From Candidula unifasciata (Eukaryota > Mollusca > Gastropoda > Stylommatophora > Geomitridae), in the NCBI GenBank assembly GCA_905116865.2, contig CAJHNH020008390.1:568194-632193 (forward strand): a DNA stretch of 64,000 nucleotides. Direction: 5' to 3'. The notes beneath the pieces are model-generated. The model searched no databases and was not told the origin of the DNA. It worked only from the letters and a program-made list of their open reading frames with translations. Below are positions 57,901 through 64,000 of the stretch, piece after piece (position 1 is the stretch's first letter; every line of letters starts with the position of its first letter). Both the position numbers and the translations under genes were made by a program.

Positions 57901-60085
57901 AAGACCCTTTTCCACGCCTTCTAGGCATATAGGGCATATATAGGCTAGGCACAAGATGGGTGATGTGGTCAGCATCACGCCTGCTGCCTTTACTTCCCGG
58001 GACTTGCCCCTGGTACCCACTCAAGGCCAGGTCGACCTGGGAGCCAATTTCATTTAGTTCTATGTCATGAACTTGTTTATTCTTCAAGATACATTTGAAG
58101 GCAAGTGCCGGGCGGGGGATTTGCCAATTTGGTTGCTGGTCGGGAATGTGGTAGGGTTTGGTCATCCTATCAGCACTGCAAAAGTCCGTTTCAGGGTTAC
58201 TTGGTGGCAAGCAGGTTTTAGCTATGAATATGGCGCAGATAAACAGAGATTACAATGTTACTAGAAGCAGCTTCTTCAGGGAGTTATGTTGTCTAGTGTT
58301 TTCTTCTATCTTTCTACTTCTTTCTATGAGTGCCGATCAATACACTTTCTGCTACTTGATTAATTCATAATTCTTCAGGGAGTGCTTGTTGAACGCGGAA
58401 GGGTTTTTTTTTTCCATCTATGAACTTGAAGGCAAGAGGCAGATATAAAAACCAGGGACACTGGCCAGTGTAGTATTTCGGTGTCCCTGGTTTTATGTGA
58501 AGAGAATAAACTTGGGTGTGTTGTATCTGTACCACTAGGTAGAAGTTGCGGGTTGGTGTAAATATACCTGTATGGTGTCTTTATGTCCCTGGTTTATGTG
58601 GAGAGAATAAACATGTGTATGTTGTATCTGTACCACTAGATATAAGTTGGGGGACAGGTGTAAATATACCTGTATGGTGTCTTTATGTCCCTGGCTTATG
58701 TGAAGTGAATAAAATTGAAATTGGGTATGTTGTATCTGTACCACTTGGTAGAAGTGGGGGGGTGGGGGGGGGGCGAGGTGTAAATATACCTGTATGGTGT
58801 CTTTATGTCCCTGGTTTATGTGGAGAGAATAAACATGTGTATTCTATCTATATATGTTGTGTCTATATATTTTGTATGGCTCTGAAACTTGGAGCACAGT
58901 TAAAAAAGATGGAACTTTCTTTACTGATTTTTAAAAAAAACAATCAGATTCTTACGACGAATCCTTGGACCCATCAAAGATGCAAACAACATAGAATGGA
59001 GATTGAGAAGCAACATCAAAATACAAAATCTGTTTAAATCACGATTACTGGCATCATGAGAGCTAATAGACTGAAATGGCTGGGTCATATTGAGAGAATG
59101 TCAGATGACAGAAAAGGCCAAAAGTGTGTTCACAAGAGAGTTGAATAGTCATAGACCCCGAGGCAGACCAAGAAGACGGTGGAGAGATAATATACTGGCA
59201 GACCTGCAATCACTTGGATTCATTAACTGGAAAGAGAGGACTTATAACAGAAATGAGTGAAGGCGGGTGATATCTGCAACAGTGAACCTCAAGGGCTCGG
59301 AATGATGAAGATTGTGTCTGTATCATTAGGTAGAAGTGAAGGAAGTAAATGTGTCTGCATGGTATCTCTCTGTCTCTAGTTTTATGTGAGAGAGTAAACA
59401 TTCCCATCGGGTGCCTCAACACATGCAGTAGATGATGAAAGACTAAGTGACAAACCAACAGTCTGCGCATAAACGGATCATATATGTAGAATGGCAGTGC
59501 GTGCAAAACTCAAGTTCTGGAGTATGACTGAAGGCCAGAGGTGGATGAACAACCAGAACTGTCTGCATGAGTTTACATCCAATGAGCAAGAAGAAGAAAG
59601 ACTCTAAAACGAATAAACATGTCTATTGCACAATTGTAATTTCTGTCTGTGCAGTTGACTTCAGTTTTCTGTGAATGTCAGTACAGTGCAGACCACTTAA
59701 GGTGTCTCGGATCTGGCAGATTTCTGTGGTGAAGAACAGTTTGTTTATCCCCAATGTCTCTTGCTTGAACTCTTATCTGAATAAGAGGAAATTCTGATAA
59801 GAAGAACTATTGCTTAGGGGTCTGTGAGTTTTCCATATCAGGTCTGCACTGTATTTATATGTGTGCTCAGTCAGTGGGCTTATATTTTATCATTGTCTTT
59901 CAGTTGAAGAGAAAAGGGAGCGGACACAGAACAAAATCCTCAATGCTCACAGCAAGATCCGCTGTGAGATCGACCAGCTCAATGAGAAACTCAAGAAATC
60001 CAAGGATGCCATCGCCAGGATGAAGAAGGACATTGGCAAACTGGAGGAGGGCTTGACCATTGAAGCTGACGTTCATCCAACCTAG
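48910..60085 (+). CDS. YEATS4: YEATS domain-containing protein 4 (GAS41)
   Basis: Seven exons join in phase: 48910-48948, 50207-50326, 51292-51358, 53235-53329, 55943-56035, 57705-57792 and 59904-60085, giving 227 aa, the same length as I recall for human YEATS4. The YEATS domain spans residues about 15-140 ([63 protein letters not shown]). Pocket residues His39, His67, Ser69, Tyr70, Trp89, Gly90 and Phe92 are all present, so recognition of acylated histone lysine should be intact. Residues about 168-218 form the C-terminal coiled coil used for dimerisation and complex assembly. YEATS4 is a nuclear subunit of the SRCAP and TIP60 chromatin complexes. Introns 1 and 5 carry minisatellites that duplicate the gene's own splice sites. 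Confidence 0.96.
49022..49218 (+). mobile_element. SINE C copy 1
   Basis: tRNA-like head gattggttagaacgctgggc and ggttcagatcctctct, then atggcgacagtactagccat. YEATS4 intron 1. Confidence 0.72.
49228..49322. repeat. 12-bp minisatellite, about 8 copies
   Basis: ttggcagtgttg units with gttggtgttgg variants, between SINE C and SINE G. Confidence 0.88.
49322..49548 (-). mobile_element. SINE G copy, minus
   Basis: Shared with 60640-60880: ttgcagaaccaacccc, acggtcagctttcggtaccac-like block, gacaaatcatccgcaac. Minus strand has tRNA-like ctgtggcttaggggttgcta and gggttcgatccctgtt. Confidence 0.75.
49640..49895 (-). mobile_element. SINE B, minus
   Basis: atgtcagcatcacgtcagct, ctttacctggtacccggttg, gagccaaggttattttgg. 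Diverged copy in YEATS4 intron 1. Confidence 0.73.
49945..50206 (+). repeat. 51-bp array duplicating the exon 2 acceptor of YEATS4
   Basis: The run ctgtagaatgtga recurs with AG at about 49952, 50000, 50051, 50103, 50155 and 50206. The last is the real acceptor. Between copies, the units share gatacaaccttgctacc and cttgtccatgttattg. Spacing is 48 to 52 bp. Confidence 0.9.
50207..50326 (+). CDS. YEATS4: YEATS4 exon 2
   Basis: Residues 14-53 ([20 protein letters not shown], then [15 protein letters not shown]). Acceptor tctctgtag, donor GAG|gttcgt. Five approximate copies of the acceptor and first exon bases lie upstream. Confidence 0.96.
50405..50526 (+). mobile_element. LINE L3 fragment, left part
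   Basis: gcaggtagaccaaaaggtag and tggagagataatatacatgt match the copy at 58862. Interrupted by SINE A and resumes at 50850. Confidence 0.65.
50533..50842 (-). mobile_element. SINE A nested in LINE L3
   Basis: cagtaaactccagtggaaag to aatccccacaggga. Its insertion splits the L3 3' end. Confidence 0.75.
50850..50945 (+). mobile_element. LINE L3 fragment, right part
   Basis: gcattgaacctcaagggctc matches gcaacagtgaacctcaaggg at the end of the 58862 copy. Confidence 0.65.
50956..51180 (+). mobile_element. SINE C copy 2
   Basis: Head gttgactgaacagttaagaa, caggttcaaatcctcggtaa, then catggcgacagcactagcca. Just upstream of YEATS4 exon 3. Confidence 0.72.
51292..51358 (+). CDS. YEATS4: YEATS4 exon 3
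   Basis: Residues 54-75 ([20 protein letters not shown]), carrying pocket residues His67, Ser69 and Tyr70. Acceptor ccccacag, donor CGAG|gtaagt. Confidence 0.96.
51360..52550. other. YEATS4 intron 3, left part, no recognised feature
   Basis: Poly-A/T runs near 51500-51590 and unassigned sequence. A stretch near 52200-52420 could be old LINE debris, but the match is too weak to call. Confidence 0.45.
52556..52630 (-). mobile_element. SINE A fragment
   Basis: cttcttctttgggttcatca, gaaagttctggttattcatc. Only the tail end is preserved. Confidence 0.5.
52762..53044 (+). mobile_element. SINE A copy, sense plus
   Basis: Inverse orientation to most copies: starts tccccttgtgggctctggga and ends ggtgaacgcaaagaagaaga with the GAA tail. 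YEATS4 intron 3. Confidence 0.8.
53235..53329 (+). CDS. YEATS4: YEATS4 exon 4
   Basis: Residues 76-107 ([20 protein letters not shown]), carrying Trp89, Gly90 and Phe92. Acceptor acatttcag, donor CCA|gtatgt. Confidence 0.96.
53465..53710 (+). mobile_element. Decayed LINE RT C-terminal fragment
   Basis: Reads [37 protein letters not shown] and [13 protein letters not shown] across frames. Family not assigned. Confidence 0.6.
53742..54990 (+). repeat. 49-bp minisatellite, about 25 copies
   Basis: Unit acagtgccatccatgatatc, gataggattgcaataaatca, ctgtcactg. Each unit junction forms a perfect inverted repeat cactgtca-c-tgacagtg. One irregular unit near 54060-54110. YEATS4 intron 4. Confidence 0.96.
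55032..55258 (+). mobile_element. SINE B, well-preserved copy
   Basis: tggcgtagtggctagatgct, gaaggttgtgggttcgctcc, to atataggtctagcccta. Directly after the 49-bp array. Confidence 0.83.
55366..55562 (-). mobile_element. SINE A, part 1
   Basis: ttctcaacattcaccagctg to taagggaacaccctta. Interrupted by SINE B; the remainder is at 55815-55870. Confidence 0.72.
55567..55812 (-). mobile_element. SINE B nested in SINE A, minus
   Basis: aagaacccttttccacgcct to accatggcggctccca. Flanks acccttaat and gcccctaat are consistent with a target duplication. Confidence 0.8.
55815..55870 (-). mobile_element. SINE A, part 2
   Basis: aagtttcctattgtgaccta and tgttagggaggcagtgactc continue the SINE A copy. Confidence 0.55.
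55943..56035 (+). CDS. YEATS4: YEATS4 exon 5
   Basis: Residues 108-138 ([26 protein letters not shown]). Acceptor aattgcag, donor GAGATA|gtatgt. The donor is the first unit of a 27-bp array that repeats the same junction. Confidence 0.95.
56036..56705 (+). repeat. 27-bp array duplicating the exon 5 donor of YEATS4
   Basis: About 25 units of gtatgtttaaatgactgtag plus tgagata. Each contains GAGATA|gtatgt, identical to the real exon 5 junction at 56035/56036. Mostly exact 27-bp spacing with a few irregular units (56240-56275, 56570-56590). Confidence 0.95.
57008..57540 (+). repeat. 27-bp minisatellite, about 20 copies
   Basis: Unit gtgacaagattgtttgactg plus tattgct. Register is kept throughout, so long frames are open on both strands. 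About 165 nt before YEATS4 exon 6. Confidence 0.95.
57705..57792 (+). CDS. YEATS4: YEATS4 exon 6
   Basis: Residues 139-167 ([26 protein letters not shown]). Acceptor gtgttgcag, donor GACT|gtgagt. Confidence 0.95.
57890..58052 (-). mobile_element. SINE B, truncated, minus
   Basis: gacccttttccacgccttct to aggtcgacctgggagccaa; the tRNA head is missing. YEATS4 intron 6. Confidence 0.75.
58430..58850 (+). repeat. About 120-bp tandem repeat, 3-4 copies
   Basis: Shared blocks: ttgtatctgtaccact.ggta, gtgtaaatatacctgtatgg, tgtctttatgtccctggttt and agagaataaacatg. Partial further copy near 59315-59400. Confidence 0.8.
58862..59310 (+). mobile_element. LINE L3 RT C-terminal fragment
   Basis: tatggctctgaaacttggag (YGSETWS), ggctgggtcatattgagaga (GHIER), gaggcagaccaagaagacgg (RGRPRRRW). 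Frames broken. YEATS4 intron 6. Confidence 0.72.
59430..59602 (+). mobile_element. SINE A fragment, sense plus
   Basis: aaaccaacagtctgcgcata, gtggatgaacaaccagaact, ending gagcaagaagaagaaag. Confidence 0.65.
59904..60085 (+). CDS. YEATS4: YEATS4 exon 7 (coiled coil and stop)
   Basis: Residues 168-227: [15 protein letters not shown] through [11 protein letters not shown], then stop TAG. Acceptor gtctttcag. Confidence 0.95.
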
Positions 60086-60189
60086 TCAGGGCTTCTAGTC
60101 AGCTTTTCTATTGCAGGATATAATGTGGGTGGTTGAGGTTGTAGATCTCCTGGGTTGGGTGGCTGTAGGTTGTTGAAATTGTTTATCGT

Positions 60190-60540
60190 ATAGGATGTGG
60201 TGTGAATTGTTGAAGTTGTATATCTCACGAGTGGTTGTGTAGATTGTTGTAGATGTAAGTGATGGCAGATTGTTGAAGTTGTATATCTCACGAGTGGTTG
60301 TGTAGATTGTTGTAGATGTAAGTGATGGCAGATTGTTGAAGTTGTATATCTCACGAGTGGTTGTGTAGATTGTTGTAGATGTAAGTGATGGCAGATTGTT
60401 GAAGTTGTATATCTCACGAGTGGTTGTGTAGATTGTTGTAGATGTAAGTGATGGCAGATTGTTGAAGTTGTATATCTCACGAGTGGTTGTGTAGATTGTT
60501 GTAGATGTAAGTGATGGCAGATTGTTGAAGTTGTATATTT
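60190..60540 (+). repeat. 63-bp minisatellite, 5-6 copies
   Basis: Unit tatctcacgagtggttgtgt, agattgttgtagatgtaagt, gatggcagattgttgaagtt plus gta. Nearly identical copies. Begins about 105 nt after the YEATS4 stop, so it is probably in the 3' UTR. Confidence 0.94.
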
Positions 60541-60639
60541 GATGGGAGACTGTGGTGGTAGCTGTAAAGATAATTATGTATGTGCTATCATGCCAGTTGT
60601 TTAGGTCAAGTTTATCTATTTCTGTACTAGCAAATTTGC

Positions 60640-60880
60640 GTATCCTCTACAGGACGTTGCAGAACCAACCCTAGCATTTTTTTTTTTTTTTTTTTTTGGC
60701 TGTTATTGTTTTTATAAGCATATCTTACTTTCAGTAGTTTGCCATTTCCTTCTGAACGGTCAGCTTTCGGTACCACTATTGAAACCAACACAAGACAAAT
60801 CATCCGCAGCTGGGGTCAAACCTAGCACCTTGACATTACGAAGTGCATTCGCAACGCCTAAGCCACAGACGCCAACCTGT
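60640..60880 (-). mobile_element. SINE G copy, minus
   Basis: Same family as 49322-49548: acaggacgttgcagaaccaa, gacaaatcatccgcagctgg. Minus strand has tgtggcttaggcgttgcgaa. Contains a T23-24 run. Confidence 0.75.
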
Positions 60881-60947
60881 ACTGGCTACCAGTAGAAATT
60901 CATTATCAGCGAAATGGATATGTTGTAAATTGGGGAGTGGGGTTAAA

Positions 60948-60953
60948 AATAAA
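60948..60953 (+). terminator. Possible poly(A) signal of YEATS4
   Basis: First AATAAA found after the stop, about 860 nt downstream. It implies a 3' UTR containing the 63-bp minisatellite and a SINE G copy, so an unseen variant signal nearer the stop is also possible. Confidence 0.3.
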
Positions 60954-60959
60954 GTTTTT

Positions 60960-61870
60960 TAGAGGGATATGTGAGCTTTCAGATGAAAGGAGGATTAATA
61001 TCAAAGGGCTGGCTGGGAGGAGAGGGGAGGAGAGAGAAAACAAAATCGGTGTAGTCATGAATAATTCATCTTTTCTTTGCCCACTTATCAAAGTGTTGGG
61101 GGAAATGTGAGAATCTTCTGTGCTTTTTCAAGTGTGTTGCATAAGTGACGCAGTACCAGCACCTTTCTGTTTTTAAACGCATTTTCAGCACACTTTGGTA
61201 CAGTCACCTGTTTTTTCTTTTTAAAGACAATCTGTGAGTACCAGCACCTTTTTTAAATTAAAACAAAAAAAACAAAAAACTGCATGTATGTGTGTGAATG
61301 AATAATGTGTGAGTTATTGAGATTTTCAGTGACATAAAGATGTGGGATTAAGTCCACATGTGCGGTTATCAGAAGTGAGAGCATGTTTAGGGAGTGTGAT
61401 TTATATCTTCTCAACATGCAGTGTCCAGTGGTTGTTAATGTTGATTACATTTAAGTACCAAGCACAGAATGATTGTGTTCTGTGGGTTCTTCTATTTACT
61501 GTGGCATGTTGTCTCTTGAGCTTTGAGCTGTCAGTGTTTGTTTGCTAAGATAGATGTGCTGATATTTCGCAGGCCATGAGCTGTTAGTCTTGTGTCAGTT
61601 TGGCACAGGTGTGATGGTATTATAATATGGCTGATTTCACTTCTGCTGCTGCTGTTTCTCATCTTTTAGTGGAGCGTGAGATTTTAGGCATCAGATCACC
61701 CAGTTGCAATGTTATATATCATTTACACCTTGAAGTCTGTTCCATCCTATGCAGTTCATCCATAACATGGATGCAATCCAATCCAGCATCGCTGGTCTCT
61801 GAACAATGTTCGTTGTAGAATTTCTTTTGGATGCCCTTGTTTCCTCAATCCATTTGACACTCGGAAAATT
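60960..61870. other. Downstream of YEATS4, no recognised gene
   Basis: No exon-like frames with splice support. Short open frames here lack any recognised motif. Confidence 0.45.
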
Positions 61871-62470
61871 ACTCTAGGGGTAACTAGCAATCACAGTGGA
61901 ATCTTGTAGACCTGTCTGACACCAACACAACAGTTCTTAGGGGTAACTAACAATCACAGTGGAATCTTGTAGACCTGTCTGACACCAACACAACAGTTCT
62001 TAGGGGTAACTAGCAATCACAGTGGAATCTTGTATACCTGTCTGACACCAACACAACAGTTTTTAGGGGTAACTAACAATCACAGTGGAATCTTGTAGAC
62101 CTGTCTGACACCAACACAACAGTTCTTAGGTAAGTAAAAAAAAAGTAAAGGACCCTTTTCCACGCCTCTAGGCATATAGGGCTAGACCTATATTTATATA
62201 GACCAACGGCACAAGATGGGTGATGTGGTCAGCATCACGCCAGCCGCCTTTACTTTCCCAGGACTACATCCGGTACCCACTCAAGGCTGGGTCGACCTAG
62301 GAGCCAAGGTCATTTTTTATTAAAGTCCGGCTCCGCCAGGGAGTGAACCCACGACCTTCCGATCCGCGACGAGCGTCTAGCCGCTCGGCCATGGCGACTC
62401 CCTAGTTCTTAGGGGTAACAAACAATCACAGTGGAATCTTGTAGACCTGCCTATCACAGCTAACACAAAC
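61870..62470 (+). repeat. 62-63-bp minisatellite, about 5 copies, split by a SINE
   Basis: Unit ggggtaactagcaatcacag, tggaatcttgtagacctgtc, tgacaccaacacaacagttc plus tta. Interrupted at 62139-62402 by SINE B, then one more unit. Confidence 0.9.
62139..62402 (-). mobile_element. SINE B nested in minisatellite, minus
   Basis: Full-length copy: gacccttttccacgcctcta to agccgctcggccatggcgac. Flanked by agttcttagg on both sides, a likely 10-bp target site duplication. Confidence 0.88.
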
Positions 62471-62656
62471 ACAACAGTCTCTAGTGGCAACTCGCATGGG
62501 AAACAATTAGTTTAATCTTATAAAATTTCTCGTCACATGCCAGGTAGGTGGTCTGGTCACAAACTTGGCGTGGCTGGTGTGTCGTCACATACAAGTATGG
62601 TCTCCTCACACTGGCTGCAAAAAGTGGAAAAAATATGACTGTCATGAGATCGTTAA

Positions 62657-63395
62657 ATGTTAGTTTCATATCCTTTGCCTGATATTACAAATCAAAATCT
62701 GTTCTTGAATTTAAAGAAAACGAAAATAATGTCCACAGATAAAACTGGCTGTCACCCAAAAAAAACAATAAATGATGAAGAAATTGAAAATGTCTCAAAC
62801 TTTGAATACCTAGGCTCTGTAATAAACAGCAATGGAGACTGTTTGACAGAAATTAAAAGGAGGATGGCCATAGCAATGCAAAGATTGAACAGCCTTAAAA
62901 GTCTATTGTTAAACACCAGCAAGGAAATCAAAATTAGAATTTTGAGAGCATGCGTCTTCCCTGTGGCTACATACGGATGTGAGTCGTGGACTATCTTCCA
63001 GTCCTTAAGAAAGAGAAAGAGAATATGGGCTTTTGAGCTGAAATGCTATAGAAAGATTCTCAGAATAACTTGGACAAAGAAGAGGAGAAATACTGACATC
63101 TTGAAAGATCTAAACATCAAGGAAGATTGGCTAATAAACAGCATCCTGTCTTTGAAGCTGAAATATTTTGGTCATAGCAAGCGCCACGACAGATTGGAAA
63201 AACTTCTAGCAGAAGGCATAGTACCAGGAAGGAGGGGCAGAGGCCGACCGACACGAAGATGGGCACAGGATATAAGTGACTCCTTGAGTATGAAAGTACA
63301 TGAGGTGGGAGAACTGGCGAGAGACCGAGTTTCTTTCAGGCAGACTGTGATGAGAGCGGCGTTCTGCAAAGGACCTGCTACATGATGATATTACA
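62657..63395 (+). mobile_element. LINE L1 with open RT C-terminal frame (242 codons)
   Basis: Contains NFEYLGSVINSNGDCLTEIK, ACVFPVATYGCESWT, FELKCYRKILRITW and GRRGRGRPTRRWAQDI, the C-terminal region of a non-LTR reverse transcriptase. No RT catalytic block is present, so it is 5'-truncated. Ends tacatgatgat. No stop over 242 codons suggests a recent insertion. Confidence 0.85.
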
Positions 63396-63432
63396 CACTG
63401 AAACCAGCAATTTTGTTTAGTTCTTATGTGTT

Positions 63433-63520
63433 CTCCCTTAAAGGGTGGTTGACACATTGTGTTGTGGTTTACAGCTTAGCTGTGATATCTGCACCTTTCA
63501 GCCCAATGTAACCCTGGAGT
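63433..63520 (+). repeat. Short dispersed repeat, copy 2
   Basis: Diverged copy of 687-790 (ttgacacattgtg, atctgcacctttcagcccaa). Confidence 0.45.
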
Positions 63521-63729
63521 TTGTTCTGCACACAGTTGCTGGACTCTTGAACATTTCACAGGAGTTGACCAATAAATACTTTGGGCTATTACTGGGTTTT
63601 TGTATACATCACTTTTATTGATACAATAGTAAACAGAGAGTTGGGAGCATTATCCCATAAAGCTAGGACTAAACAGAATGTCAGTGACGCTTACTGACAC
63701 AGTAGTGAACACTACACCCTTGATCCATG

Positions 63730-64000
63730 AACATGTCATTATGGTAATGCCTTGCTATCTGAACATGACATTATAGTAATGCCTTGCTATCTAAACATGA
63801 CATTATGGTAATGTCTTGCTATCTGAACATGACATTATGGTAATGCCTTGCTATCTGAACATGACATTATAGTAATGCCTCGTTCTAAACATGACATTAT
63901 GGTAATGTCTTGCTATCTGAACATGACATTATGGTAATGCCTTGCTATCTGAACATGACATTATGGTAATGTCTTGCTATCTGAACATGACATTATGGTA
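63730..64000 (+). repeat. 32-bp minisatellite, at least 8 copies, runs off the window
   Basis: Unit catgacattatggtaatgcc then ttgctatctgaa. Confidence 0.93.

Noticed and set aside
58546..59037. 163-codon plus-strand frame
   Set aside because: Built from the 120-bp tandem repeat and the L3 LINE fragment in YEATS4 intron 6.

Overview
The window is eukaryotic nuclear DNA: multi-exon genes with GT-AG introns, many SINE and LINE fragments, MITEs, microsatellites and long minisatellites. The gene content (two axonemal-type genes and YEATS4) and the repeat style fit a lophotrochozoan animal, most likely a mollusc and perhaps a gastropod. That assignment is inference, not proof.

Three protein-coding genes can be reconstructed from exons whose splice phases agree. 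(1) Minus strand, about 19.6 to 4.2 kb: a protein with two cyclic-nucleotide-binding (CNB) domains, resembling the CNBD2 type. Eight exons give 360 codons; the 5' end was not found. (2) Plus strand, 25.9 to 42.0 kb: ODAD1/CCDC63-type outer dynein arm docking coiled-coil protein, 10 coding exons, 563 aa. A good RFX X-box match lies about 0.9 kb upstream. (3) Plus strand, 48.9 to 60.1 kb: YEATS4 (GAS41), 7 exons, 227 aa, with the YEATS acyl-lysine pocket residues intact. Genes 1 and 2 diverge from a repeat-filled interval of about 6 kb and may both be ciliary.

Layout: 0-4.2 kb holds a 33-bp minisatellite, a TTC tract, RNase H-type LINE fragments, a SPIN-like hAT MITE and SINEs. 4.2-19.6 kb is the CNB gene, whose introns hold GACA/GATA tracts and a 15-bp minisatellite of about 1.7 kb that ends next to an exon. 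19.6-25.9 kb is intergenic, with a 43-bp minisatellite, a telomere-like tract and LINE/SINE pieces. 25.9-42 kb is ODAD1, with intronic minisatellites of 40, 27/54 and 37 bp and two TTAA MITEs. 42-48.9 kb is intergenic, mainly a nested LINE. 48.9-60.1 kb is YEATS4, with minisatellites built on its own splice sites. 60.1-64 kb holds minisatellites, a SINE inside a minisatellite, and a LINE with a 242-codon open frame.

The least ordinary signal is the relation between minisatellites and splice junctions. In YEATS4, one array repeats the 3' splice site of exon 2 and another repeats the 5' splice site of exon 5 in 27-nt, frame-preserving steps. In the CNB gene a 15-bp array is open and in frame with the exon it abuts.
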